Shown: piece by piece, positions 41,154-49,472 of the stretch
How the letters are laid out: each line of letters starts with the position of its first letter
Position numbering within the stretch: the first letter of the stretch is position 1
Assembly: GCF_016773205.1 (NCBI RefSeq)
Contig: NZ_JAETWB010000001.1
Span: 1,116,001-1,180,000, forward strand
Source: Belnapia arida
GTDB lineage: Bacteria; Pseudomonadota; Alphaproteobacteria; Acetobacterales; Acetobacteraceae
Direction: 5' to 3'
DNA: 64,000 bases
Position numbers and translations under genes: made by a program
Notes under the pieces: generated by a model
Seen by the model: only the letters and a program-made list of their open reading frames with translations
Told to the model about the DNA's origin: nothing
Databases searched by the model: none

Positions 41154-42200
41154 TCAGGCTGCGGCGACCGGCTTGCCGATCTGCGCCAGGCCCTCGCGGA
41201 TGCGATCGTTGAAACGGTGGGTGACCATGTCCATGGCGACATCGACCGCATGGGCGAAGCCGAGCGCATCCGTCCCGCCATGGGACTTCACGACGACGCC
41301 GTTGAGGCCGAGCAGGATGGCGCCGTTGTAGCGGCGCGGGTCCATCCACTCGCGCAGGCGGTCGAGCGCCGGGCGGGCGAGCAGGTAGCCGGCGCGGGCG
41401 GGGATGCTGCTGGTGAAGACCTGGCGGAGCAGGTCGCGCATCAGCTTCAGCGTGCCCTCGGCGGTCTTCAGCGCGACATTGCCGGTGAAGCCGTCCGTCA
41501 CCACCACGTCGACGGTGCCGGCGGCGATGTCATGGCCCTCGATGAAGCCATGGAAATTCGGGCCGATATGGCTCTCGCGCAGCGTCTCGGCGGCGGCGCG
41601 CACCCGGTCGTCGCCCTTCAGCTCCTCGGAGCCGACATTGAGCAGGCCGAAGCTCGGCGTCGTCAGGCCGAGCACGGCGCGGGCGAAGCTGTCACCCATG
41701 ACGGCGAATTCGACGAGGTTGCGGGCATCGCACTGAACGTTGGCGCCAAGGTCGAGCAGCACCACGTCGCCGCGCGCCGAGGGAGCAATGGCGGCCAGCG
41801 CCGGCCGGTCGATCTCCGGCAGGGTCTTGATGACGATCTTGGCGAGGGCCATCAGCGCACCGGTATTGCCGGCCGAGACCACGCCGCTCGCCTCGCCGCC
41901 TGCGACGGCGTCGATCGCAATGCGCATGGAGCTCTGGCGCCCCTGGCGCAGCGCGGCCGTCGGCTTCATCTCCGAGGAGATGACATCCCGGGCGTGGCGC
42001 AGGCTGCAGGCGCGGGCGGCGCGGGGACGGCGGGCGAGCATCCCGCCAATGCGTGCCTCGTCGCCGACCAGCAGGAAGCGGGCCTGCGGATGACGCTCCG
42101 CGGCCAGTTCCAGCCCGTCGAGGACGCTGTCGGGCGCATGGTCGCCGCCCATGGCGTCGATCGCCAATGAGAAGCCCGAGGCACCTGTGCTCTGCGACAC
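41154..42200 (-). CDS. plsX: Phosphate acyltransferase PlsX
   Basis: Acyl-ACP:phosphate acyltransferase of 348 aa, making acyl-phosphate for phospholipid synthesis at the membrane surface. AIDAMGGDHAPDSVLDGL at the N-terminus, SAGNTGALMALAKI, LLDLGANVQCD, EGHDIAAGTVDVVVTDGFTGN and GGTDALGFAHAVD are present. The start is GTG 42200, giving the natural MSQSTGASGFSLAIDAMGG. It lies between rpmF and fabH. Confidence 0.96.
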   Translation of the reverse strand: MSQSTGASGFSLAIDAMGGDHAPDSVLDGLELAAERHPQARFLLVGDEARIGGMLARRPRAARACSLRHARDVISSEMKPTAALRQGRQSSMRIAIDAVAGGEASGVVSAGNTGALMALAKIVIKTLPEIDRPALAAIAPSARGDVVLLDLGANVQCDARNLVEFAVMGDSFARAVLGLTTPSFGLLNVGSEELKGDDRVRAAAETLRESHIGPNFHGFIEGHDIAAGTVDVVVTDGFTGNVALKTAEGTLKLMRDLLRQVFTSSIPARAGYLLARPALDRLREWMDPRRYNGAILLGLNGVVVKSHGGTDALGFAHAVDVAMDMVTHRFNDRIREGLAQIGKPVAAA

Positions 42201-42235
42201 GGTCTGCCGATCCCCGCCCGGATGCCTGTTCTGGC

Positions 42236-42439
42236 TCAGTGGCGGATGGCGGCCTTCAGCGCGTCTCCAGCGGGGACGACCTCGCGGCCGTCATAATGCC
42301 CGCAGGAGGAGCAGACATGATGCGGGCGCTTCAGCTCGCCGCAGTTGGAGCACTCCGCATGGGCCATGCTGGTCAGGGCCTGATGGCTCCGCCGCATGCC
42401 GGCACGGGAGGGCGAAACTTTCTTCTTCGGGACGGCCAT
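42236..42439 (-). CDS. rpmF: 50S ribosomal protein L32
   Basis: Ribosomal protein of 67 aa, starting [20 protein letters not shown]. It is the zinc-binding (C+) form with all four cysteines: Cys30, Cys33, Cys43 and Cys46. The ATG at 42439 is followed by the invariant basic N-terminus. Its stop lies 35 bp before plsX; the 121 bp to the DUF177 gene hold no other gene. Confidence 0.97.
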   Translation of the reverse strand: MAVPKKKVSPSRAGMRRSHQALTSMAHAECSNCGELKRPHHVCSSCGHYDGREVVPAGDALKAAIRH

Positions 42440-42560
42440 GGCGCCGAGCCTTTCTTTGTAACACGCAAGGCGTTTCAACGGGAGGGCGGGGCTGTAGCAC
42501 CGCACCCCCAGAGGCGCAAGCGCCGTGCCGGCGGCATACAGACGCAAATCCGGCCCTGCG

Positions 42561-43061
42561 CTAGTTCTTCCGCAGGGCGGCGAGGGCCGCGAAAGCGTCG
42601 GCGGAGCGGTCGGTCGCCTCGTCCGGCATTTCGGCGCCGGGGATGCGGGGATAGGGGTCGAGCGCCAGCGCAAGCTGCTCGGCCACGGCCTCACCGAGAT
42701 CGGCGATGCCATCCGGGCATTCGATCTCGTCGATGTCGTCCGGCCCGTCCTGCGGCTCCCGGCCGGGAGGGAGAAGGCGGAAGGCGACCGGCTCGTCGAC
42801 CGCCTGGGGGACCGGCTCCAGCGTCACGATGCAGGCCTGGGTGAGTTGGGCGGCGATGCGACCTTCGGCGCGGGTGGTGCCTTCCTCCTCCGGAGTCAGG
42901 CGCAGCTCGGCGGCAAGGCTTTCCAGGGAAAGGATGCCGAATCGGGCGGCCAACGCCCGGCATTCCTCGGGCGTGGCGGTGAGGGTGAGGCGGCGGCCGC
43001 CCTCGCGGACGGTGCCAAGCGGCAGGGGGCGGGGGAATTCGGGGGCCTCGTCAGGCAGCAT
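42561..43061 (-). CDS. DUF177 (YceD) family protein
   Basis: YceD-family protein of 166 aa, tied to 23S rRNA accumulation or ribosome assembly and nearly always next to rpmF. The C-terminal block [32 protein letters not shown] is the typical acidic region and [18 protein letters not shown] the core strand; the usual second cysteine pattern is reduced. The ATG at 43061 falls inside the upstream CBP3-like gene, overlapping it by 11 bp. Confidence 0.9.
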   Translation of the reverse strand: MLPDEAPEFPRPLPLGTVREGGRRLTLTATPEECRALAARFGILSLESLAAELRLTPEEEGTTRAEGRIAAQLTQACIVTLEPVPQAVDEPVAFRLLPPGREPQDGPDDIDEIECPDGIADLGEAVAEQLALALDPYPRIPGAEMPDEATDRSADAFAALAALRKN

Positions 43062-43611
43062 CGGCAGCCTCCAGCGGAGCGGGGAAGGAGGCCTCACCAC
43101 GCAGCAGCGTGGCGAAGGGCAGAGCGGCCAGCGCCGCGGCGCCGTGCATGGCATGGCGGGCGAGGCGGTGGGCAGGCTCGCGCGGCGCCTCGGCCGCCTC
43201 GCGCCAGACATTGCGCTCGAGGGCGGTGGCCAGCGCCTCGGCATCACCGGCATCGAGCGCCGCCTCATAGGCTAGGCAACGGCCGTGGAAGGCCTCCCAC
43301 ATCCGCTTCACCCGCTTGCCGATACTCATGTCGCCGGCGCCCATCTCGCGGAGGTTGATGTCCATGTCGGCGAACATGGCGTCGAAGACGGCCTGGGCGA
43401 GGGCGGCGCCGCGCGGGTCCGGGTCGGTGCGGAGACGGCGGATCAGCAGGGCGACATGCAGCCCGACCACGTCGAAGCGGCCGTCCAGTGTGTCTGGGAT
43501 GCCGAGGCTGCCGTAGAACCATGGGGTCCGTGCGGCAGCGACGGCGGCGCCGTAAAGCTCGAAGCCGGCCCGCTCATGCGGCTTGCGGCGGAATAGGGCG
43601 AGCAGGCCCAT
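43051..43611 (-). CDS. Ubiquinol-cytochrome c chaperone (CBP3) family protein
   Basis: CBP3-type protein of 186 aa, a helical chaperone for assembly of the cytochrome bc1 complex. Family blocks: AAVAAARTPWFYGSLGIPDTLDGRFDVVGLHVALLI, VFDAMFADMDINLREMGAGD and SIGKRVKRMWEAFHGRCLAYE. GAGGA precedes the ATG at 43611, which begins MGLLALFRRK. It heads the DUF177-rpmF-plsX-fabH run and is divergent from bamE, linking envelope, ribosome and lipid genes. Confidence 0.92.
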   Translation of the reverse strand: MGLLALFRRKPHERAGFELYGAAVAAARTPWFYGSLGIPDTLDGRFDVVGLHVALLIRRLRTDPDPRGAALAQAVFDAMFADMDINLREMGAGDMSIGKRVKRMWEAFHGRCLAYEAALDAGDAEALATALERNVWREAAEAPREPAHRLARHAMHGAAALAALPFATLLRGEASFPAPLEAADAA

Positions 43612-43794
43612 GGTCGGTCGGTCCTCTTCACGGTCCGCCACGGCGCGGTTGACCCTGCCGTGGTATGGTGGCATCCGCGCCGGAACAGTCATGCGCGGCC
43701 CGCGGCACGATGCCTCGGGCGGAAATCGAGAGTGGGACCAGACATGGATCGCCCCTGCCATCCGGTCAATCTGCCCCGTCCGGCCCGGATCGGC

Positions 43795-44286
43795 ATGTCC
43801 CGTCGGCGTGCGGCGGCGCTGGCGCTCGGCCTGCTGCTGGCGCTGCCCGGATGCAGCGTCTTCGATGCGCCGGTGGTGCAGCGCGGCAACCGGGTGGCCG
43901 AGGAGCAGCTGAAGGAGATCACCCCCGGCGTGCAGACGCGCCAGGACGTGCAGACCCTGCTCGGCTCTCCGACCCAGACCAGCACCTTCGGCGACCCCAC
44001 CTGGTACTACATCAGCAGCAACACCCGGCAGCGGCCGGGGCGGGAGCTGATGGTGACGGACCAGCAGACCGTGTCCATCACCTTCGACCCGAATGGCGTG
44101 GTGCGGGATGTGAAGGTGGTCGGCGAGGATGAGGGCAAGGCGGTGCCCATGGTCTCCCGCGTGACGCCGACGCCGGGCAACGACCGGTCGCTGCTGCAGG
44201 CGCTTTTCGGGAATGTGGGGCGGATCGGGCCGGGGGCGTCGATCCCGACCAGCCCGGGTGCGCCGGGGGCAGGGACGGGGCGCTGA
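43795..44286 (+). CDS. bamE: Outer membrane protein assembly factor BamE
   Basis: SmpA/OmlA-type lipoprotein of 163 aa, part of the BAM complex that inserts beta-barrels. A lipoprotein signal (MSRRRAAALALGLLLALPGC, lipid on Cys20) leads to the BamE domain: ITPGVQTRQDVQTLLGSPTQ, PTWYYIS, and VSITFDPNGVVRDV. A C-terminal Gly/Pro tail follows. The start at 43795 gives a textbook signal peptide; an ATG at 43744 would add 17 residues. It is divergent from the CBP3-like gene, a conserved alphaproteobacterial arrangement. Confidence 0.92.
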   Translation: MSRRRAAALALGLLLALPGCSVFDAPVVQRGNRVAEEQLKEITPGVQTRQDVQTLLGSPTQTSTFGDPTWYYISSNTRQRPGRELMVTDQQTVSITFDPNGVVRDVKVVGEDEGKAVPMVSRVTPTPGNDRSLLQALFGNVGRIGPGASIPTSPGAPGAGTGR

Positions 44287-44400
44287 TTCACCCCCGGGAA
44301 ACCGCTGCGCGACGTCGCGGGTGCCCCGGATGAGCGCCTGATGCCCGTGTCCCTCCGCAGCGAAGCCGCGAAGGGAGGCAAGGCAGAAAGGCGGGGCCCG

Positions 44401-45567
44401 TCAGCCCGTGGCCGTCCGCGCCCCGCGCATCTGCTGCCAGGCGATGGCGCCGAGGGCGAGGGCGAGGGCCGGGAGCACCGTGAGGTTCAGCACCGTCCAT
44501 CCCGCCTGGGCATGGACCGCGCCGGAGAGGAAGGCGGTGCAGGCGACGGTGCCGAAGACGATGGTGTCGTTGGCGGCCTGGGCACGCACCCGCTCCTCCG
44601 GCGCATGGGCCGTCGCCAGCAGGGTGGTGGCGCCGACGAACATGAAATTCCAGCCGAGCCCGAGCAGGCCGAGGGCCAGGCCGAAATGGGCGAAGCTCTC
44701 GCCGCTGAGGCCGATCAGCACGCAAAGGGCGGTCAGCGCGGCGCCGGCGACGATCACCGGGCGGACGCCGAAGCGGGTGATGAGGCGGCCGGTGAAGAAG
44801 CCTGGGCCGAACATGGCCACGGCATGAATCTGGATGACGGTCGCCGAAGCGCCGATGCCGAAGCCGCAGAGCATCATCTCGACCGGCGTCGAGGTCATCA
44901 GCAGGTTCATGGTGCCATAGGCGACCATGCCGGTGACGGCGGCGGTGAGGAAGGCCGGGCGGGTGATGATCTCGAAGACCCGGGCGCCACCGGCATGGCG
45001 GGCGGGCGGCGGCGGCAGGCGGGTGAAATAGAGCAGCGCCATGCAGAGCACCGGCAGGCAGGCGAGGATCAGGTAGGTGCCGAGGAAGAGGTAGGGCGGG
45101 AAGCTGTCCCGCGTGGCCTTGACCAGCTCCGGCCCGAGGCTGGCAGCGAGGATGCCGCCGGTCATCACCAGGCTGATCGCGCGCGGACGGTAGGCAGGGG
45201 AGGCGACCTCGGCCGCGGCGAAGCGGTAATGCTGGGCGATGCCGAAGCCGAGGCCCGCGGGGACGGCGCCGGCGCAGTAGAGCGCGAAACTGCCCGTCCA
45301 GACGCCGGCGGCGAAGGTAAGCGAGCCGGCCATGGCGCCGAGCGCGCCGAGGATGAAGCCGGGCCTGCGGCCGAGCCGGGCGAAGACCATTCCGGCCGGG
45401 ATGGAGGCGGCCATGGTCGCCGTCATCTGGATGGCGACGGGGAGCGTGGAGAGCGACTTGTCCTCGGCCAGGCTGTGGCCGATCAGCGCCGCCATGACCG
45501 CCTGGCCGACGGTCGCCGCCTGCATCAGGGCCTGGCAGCAGAAAAGCAGCCAGACCTGGCGCTTCAT
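44401..45567 (-). CDS. MFS transporter
   Basis: Major facilitator of 388 aa with about 12 hydrophobic helices, starting MKRQVWLLFCCQALMQAA. The loop between helices 2 and 3 carries FARLGRRPGFILGALGAM, the usual MFS signature, repeated weakly in the second half as RLITRFGVRPVIV. It lies 13 bp after thiL and is the last gene of the ribD-to-thiL run, so it may move a vitamin or a precursor; sequence alone does not say import or export. The start at 45567 gives a clean first helix. Confidence 0.88.
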   Translation of the reverse strand: MKRQVWLLFCCQALMQAATVGQAVMAALIGHSLAEDKSLSTLPVAIQMTATMAASIPAGMVFARLGRRPGFILGALGAMAGSLTFAAGVWTGSFALYCAGAVPAGLGFGIAQHYRFAAAEVASPAYRPRAISLVMTGGILAASLGPELVKATRDSFPPYLFLGTYLILACLPVLCMALLYFTRLPPPPARHAGGARVFEIITRPAFLTAAVTGMVAYGTMNLLMTSTPVEMMLCGFGIGASATVIQIHAVAMFGPGFFTGRLITRFGVRPVIVAGAALTALCVLIGLSGESFAHFGLALGLLGLGWNFMFVGATTLLATAHAPEERVRAQAANDTIVFGTVACTAFLSGAVHAQAGWTVLNLTVLPALALALGAIAWQQMRGARTATG

Positions 45568-45580
45568 GCGCCTCTCTTCA

Positions 45581-46546
45581 TCAGAAATGCGACCATCCTC
45601 CCATGGGGAGCGCCATGGGCGCGCCCGCCGCATCGATGACCCGGACCTCGGCGGGCCCTTCGGTGAACTCGCCGATCCTTGTGACCCGGGTGCCGGCGGC
45701 GGAGGCCGCGGCCTCGATGCCGGCGCCGGGCGGGGCGGCGAAGAGCAATTCGTAGTCGTCGCCACCGGTCAGCACCAGCGGCAGCAGCGCCGGGTCCGCC
45801 ATGACCAGGGCATGGGCGGCGGGGGAGAGGGGGAGGCGAGCCGCCTCGATCACGGCGCCGCAGCCGGCGGCGCGGCAGAGATGGCCGCAATCCTGGACGA
45901 GGCCGTCCGAGACGTCCATCGCCGCGCGGGCCAGCCCGGCGAGGGCGGCGCCGAGGGCGAGCCGGGGCTCCGGCAGGCGGTAGCGACGGGCGAGATGGCC
46001 CTCGGCATCGGCTGGAAGGCGGCGCTGGAGGACGCGGAGGCCGAGGGCGCCGTCGCCGATGGTGCCCGACACCCAGAGCCCGTCGCCGGGCCGGGCGCCG
46101 GCGCGGCGGAGGGCGGCGCCGGGTGCGACGCTGCCGAGGATGGTCAACGACAGGCTGATCGGGCCCGGGATGGAGACGGTGTCGCCGCCGAGGACGGAAA
46201 GGCCGAACCGCCGCTGGTCCTCGGCCAGCCCCGCCGCGAAGCCCTCGAGCCAGCCGGGCGGCAGGTCGCGGGGCAGGGCGGTGGTCATCAGGTAGCCCAG
46301 CGGGGCGGCGCCCATGGCGGCGAGGTCGGAGAGGTTCACCCGCAGCAGCTTGCGGCCGATGGTCTCCGGCGGGTCGTTGGGGAGGAAATGGACGCCCGCC
46401 ACCATGGCATCGGCGGCCAGCACCAATTGCCGGCCAGGCGGCGGATCGAGCAGCGCCGCATCATCGGCGAGGCCGAGCGCCCCTGGCCCCGCCAGGGGCA
46501 GGAAGTGCCGGGCGATCAACCCGAATTCGGCGGGCGGCTCGGCCAT
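45581..46546 (-). CDS. thiL: Thiamine-monophosphate kinase
   Basis: ThiL of 321 aa, phosphorylating thiamine monophosphate to the cofactor. The metal and ATP sites are present: LADDAALLDPPPG, LAADAMVAGVHFLPNDPPETIGRK, LGGDTVSIPGP and MDVSDGLVQDCGHL, with GGDDYELLFA near the C-terminus. Normal length. It is 5 bp downstream of nusB in the riboflavin-nusB-thiL arrangement frequent in proteobacteria. Confidence 0.95.
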   Translation of the reverse strand: MAEPPAEFGLIARHFLPLAGPGALGLADDAALLDPPPGRQLVLAADAMVAGVHFLPNDPPETIGRKLLRVNLSDLAAMGAAPLGYLMTTALPRDLPPGWLEGFAAGLAEDQRRFGLSVLGGDTVSIPGPISLSLTILGSVAPGAALRRAGARPGDGLWVSGTIGDGALGLRVLQRRLPADAEGHLARRYRLPEPRLALGAALAGLARAAMDVSDGLVQDCGHLCRAAGCGAVIEAARLPLSPAAHALVMADPALLPLVLTGGDDYELLFAAPPGAGIEAAASAAGTRVTRIGEFTEGPAEVRVIDAAGAPMALPMGGWSHF

Positions 46547-46551
46547 CGCCG

Positions 46552-47223
46552 CTACTTCCGGCCGGCGGCGAATTCCTCCGGCCGCAGGGCGCGGGCCAGC
46601 GCGTCGAGCACGCCATTGGCGAAGCGCGGCTCCTCGCCGCCGAAGAAGCCATGGGCGATGTCGAGATACTCGTTGATGACGACGCGGGCCGGGGGCTGGC
46701 CGCCGCCCTCGGCGAACTCGGCGCAGGCGGCGCGGAGCAGGGCGCGCAGCACCGGGTCGAGGCGCATCAAGGGCCAGTCGGCGTCGAGATGCTGGGTGAT
46801 GAGGCCGTCCAGCCGCTCGCCATGCTTCGCCGCGCTGCGGACGATGGTGCCGAAGAGCGGGCGATCGGCTTCCGGCACGCCGCCATCCTCGAAACCGCCG
46901 CCGATGCGGTGGCTGAGGAATTGCTGGATGACGGCCTCGGCCGACTCACCGGTATGCTCGCTCTGGTAGAGCGCCTGGACGGCGGCGACGCGCGCGCCGG
47001 TGCGCGGGCGGCCGCCGCGGACCTGCGGGCCGCCGCCCGAAGCCTGGCCGGGGCGGCGGTGGCGGGACTTGCCGCCGCCGGGCTTGCCAGGGGACTTGCC
47101 GCCCCCCGGCCTGGCGGCAGGCTTCGGCGCCTCGGGCGTGCCGGACTGCTCCGCCTCCATCTCGGCGCGGAGCTTGTCGAGTTCGCTGGTGCCGAGATCC
47201 GTAGTCTTCCAGTTGCCGCTCAC
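46552..47223 (-). CDS. nusB: Transcription antitermination factor NusB with long N-terminal extension
   Basis: NusB of 223 aa. The core helical domain begins at about residue 74 (RTGARVAAVQALYQSEH) and ends FFGGEEPRFANGVLDALARALR; it binds boxA RNA with ribosomal protein S10. Residues 1-73 are an added, probably disordered Gly/Pro/Lys/Arg-rich extension (KSPGKPGGGKSRHRRPGQ), making the protein about 70 residues longer than most NusB. Its ATG overlaps the ribH stop, so the start is well supported. It lies between ribH and thiL. Confidence 0.93.
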   Translation of the reverse strand: MSGNWKTTDLGTSELDKLRAEMEAEQSGTPEAPKPAARPGGGKSPGKPGGGKSRHRRPGQASGGGPQVRGGRPRTGARVAAVQALYQSEHTGESAEAVIQQFLSHRIGGGFEDGGVPEADRPLFGTIVRSAAKHGERLDGLITQHLDADWPLMRLDPVLRALLRAACAEFAEGGGQPPARVVINEYLDIAHGFFGGEEPRFANGVLDALARALRPEEFAAGRK

Positions 47224-47720
47224 GCGAGGCTCCAGCGGCGGCGCAGCGCCACCTGGCCGAGCAGCGCATGCGCAGCCTCGGCACCCTTGTTGTGCCGGTC
47301 ATCGGCGGAGCGGGCCTCGGCCTGGGCGAGGCTGTCGACGGTGAGCAGACCGAAGCCGATGGCGGCGCCGCGCTCGGTCGAGACGTCCATCACCCCCTGG
47401 CAGACCGCCGAGCAGATGAAGTCGTAATGATCGGTCTCGCCCTTCACGACGCAGCCGAGCAGCAGGAAGCCGTCATAGCGCACCGCCTTGCCACCCTTGG
47501 AGGGCTGGCTGAGCGCCATGCGCAGCGCGGCCGGAAGCTCGAAGGCGCCGGCGACATCCACCACCTCGGTCGTCGCCCGCGCCTCGGCGAAGACGCCCTG
47601 GGCGCCGCGCAGCATCCCGCCCACCACATCGGCGTAATAGGGCGCCTGGATCACCAGCAGATGCGGCGCGGGGCCGTCCAGCGGCCGCGCCTGGCGCTCC
47701 GGCGCATCGATCGTGCTCAT
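47220..47720 (-). CDS. ribH: 6,7-dimethyl-8-ribityllumazine synthase
   Basis: Lumazine synthase of 166 aa, the penultimate riboflavin step, forming a large cage-like oligomer in the cytosol. HLLVIQAPYYADVVGGML, VDVAGAFELPAALRMAL, YDGFLLLGCVVKGETDHYDFI and the catalytic-helix RHNKGAEAAHALLG are present, although the first block departs from the usual. The ATG at 47720 lies 4 bp after ribBA and its stop overlaps nusB. Confidence 0.94.
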   Translation of the reverse strand: MSTIDAPERQARPLDGPAPHLLVIQAPYYADVVGGMLRGAQGVFAEARATTEVVDVAGAFELPAALRMALSQPSKGGKAVRYDGFLLLGCVVKGETDHYDFICSAVCQGVMDVSTERGAAIGFGLLTVDSLAQAEARSADDRHNKGAEAAHALLGQVALRRRWSLA

Positions 47721-47724
47721 TCGG

Positions 47725-48855
47725 TCATCCTTGTTGGACCAGCGGGCGGGTTTCCACCACGCGCAGGCCATACCCCTCCAGCCCGACGATGGGCCGCGGG
47801 TTGTTCGACAGTCGCACCATGTCGCGCACCCCGAGATCGGCGAGGATCTGCGCGCCGATCCCATAGTCCCGGATCTCGGGCGGCGCTACCTGCCGGCCGC
47901 GGTTGTTCCTCACCTGCTCGCTCATATTGTCCGGCCGCCAGTCGCGGATGATGACGACGACGCCGCGGCCGGCAGACTCGATCATGCGCATGGCGTCGTG
48001 CAGATCGCCGGTGCCGGCGCCGAGGACGATGTCGTGCAGCAGGTTGGCGGCATGCATCCGCACATGGACGGGGCCGGGGGCGGAGACGTCGCCGCGGATC
48101 AGGGCCAGGTGCTCGCCCGGGGCGAGGGTGTTGCCGTAGACGACGAGCCGCCAGTCGCCGCCGATCGGGTGGTCGATATGGCCCTCGGAGAGGCGGCGGA
48201 CCAGGCGCTCGGTGCGGCGCCTGTGGCCGATCAGGTCGGCGATGGTGCCTAGCTTCAGGCCATGGTGCTGGGCGAAGGCCACGAGGTCCGGCATCCGCGC
48301 CATGGTGCCGTCGTCGTTCATGATCTCGCAGATCACGCCTGAGGGGTTCAGGCCGGCGAGGCGGGCAAGGTCGACCGAGGCCTCGGTATGGCCGGCGCGG
48401 ACCAGCGTGCCGCCGTCGCGGGCGACGAGGGGGAAGACGTGGCCGGGCGTGACGATGTGCTCGCGGCCCATTTCCGGGTTGATGGCGACAGCGACGGTAT
48501 GGGCGCGGTCGGCGGCGGAGATGCCGGTGGTGACGCCCTCCTTCGCCTCGATGGAGACGGTGAAGGCCGTTGCGTGCCGGGTGCCGTTGGCCTGGGCCAT
48601 CAGCGGCAGGCCGAGCTGCTCGACCCGCCTGCGGTCCATCGCCAGGCAGATCAGGCCACGGGCGAAGCGGGCCATGAAATTGATCGCGTCGGGGGTCGCG
48701 AACTGGGCGGGGATGACGAGGTCCCCCTCATTCTCGCGGTCCTCGTCATCGACCAGGATGAACATGCGGCCGCGGCGGGCCTCCTCGATCAGCTCCTCGG
48801 TCGGGGAGATGAAGTCGGCGAAATTGACGTCCTTGGTCGCCACCGCGCCGGTCAT
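47725..48855 (-). CDS. ribB: 3,4-dihydroxy-2-butanone 4-phosphate synthase with degenerate RibA-like domain
   Basis: RibBA-like protein of 376 aa. The N-terminal DHBP synthase domain (about 1-208) is intact, with DDEDRENEGDLV (36-47), TGISAADRAHT and the GHTEASVDLARLAGL block. The C-terminal domain (about 213-376) has the GTP cyclohydrolase II fold but contains no cysteine, so the zinc site normally formed by three Cys is missing (VHVRMHAANLLHDIV in its place). It therefore probably makes only the butanone phosphate. The stop is 4 bp before ribH and the start overlaps ribE. Confidence 0.93.
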   Translation of the reverse strand: MTGAVATKDVNFADFISPTEELIEEARRGRMFILVDDEDRENEGDLVIPAQFATPDAINFMARFARGLICLAMDRRRVEQLGLPLMAQANGTRHATAFTVSIEAKEGVTTGISAADRAHTVAVAINPEMGREHIVTPGHVFPLVARDGGTLVRAGHTEASVDLARLAGLNPSGVICEIMNDDGTMARMPDLVAFAQHHGLKLGTIADLIGHRRRTERLVRRLSEGHIDHPIGGDWRLVVYGNTLAPGEHLALIRGDVSAPGPVHVRMHAANLLHDIVLGAGTGDLHDAMRMIESAGRGVVVIIRDWRPDNMSEQVRNNRGRQVAPPEIRDYGIGAQILADLGVRDMVRLSNNPRPIVGLEGYGLRVVETRPLVQQG

Positions 48856-49472
48856 GCCTGGAGTCCCTGGAAGGAGACGAGCCGGGCGACGTAGCGCGCC
48901 AGCGTGTCGATCTCGATGTTGACGAAGCCGCCCGGCTGCAGCGTGCCGAAGCTGGTCACCGCCGCCGTATGCGGGATGACGTTGACGCCGAAGATGGCGC
49001 CCTCGACCTCGTTGACGGTGAGCGAGATGCCGTCGATGGCGATCGAGCCCTTGGCGGCGACGAAGGGGGCGAGGTGCTCCGGCAGGCGGAAGCGATAGCG
49101 GACTGAGCCGTTCTCCGGCACCGCCGAGAGCACCTCGGCGACGCCGTCGACATGGCCGGAGACGAGGTGGCCGCCGAGTTCGTCGCCCATCCGGAGCGAA
49201 CGTTCGAGGTTGATGCGGCTGCCGGGAGCAAGGCGGCCGAGCGTGGTCTTGGACAGGCTCTCGGCCGAGGCATCGACGGCGAACCAGTCGCCGCCGAGCT
49301 CCACCGCGGTGAGGCAGCAGCCGGAGCAGGCGATGGAGGCGCCGATCGCCACCGGCGCTGGCTCCGCCAGGAAGGCGGGGGAGGTGCCGATGACGAGGCG
49401 CATGTCCTGCCCATCACCCAATGGCAGGATTTCCCGCACCGTCCCCAGATCCGTCACGATGCCGGTGAACAT
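48852..49472 (-). CDS. ribE: Riboflavin synthase
   Basis: Riboflavin synthase alpha chain of 206 aa, dismutating two lumazines to riboflavin. It has the two tandem lumazine-binding barrels (about 1-95 and 96-195), each with a GHLVSGHVDG-like or ACSGCCLTAVEL block, and starts with the invariant MFTGIVTDLG. GAGGAG lies 8 nt before the ATG at 49472; a GTG at 49481 would add three residues. It overlaps the ribBA start by 4 bp and the ribD end by 19 bp. Confidence 0.95.
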   Translation of the reverse strand: MFTGIVTDLGTVREILPLGDGQDMRLVIGTSPAFLAEPAPVAIGASIACSGCCLTAVELGGDWFAVDASAESLSKTTLGRLAPGSRINLERSLRMGDELGGHLVSGHVDGVAEVLSAVPENGSVRYRFRLPEHLAPFVAAKGSIAIDGISLTVNEVEGAIFGVNVIPHTAAVTSFGTLQPGGFVNIEIDTLARYVARLVSFQGLQA

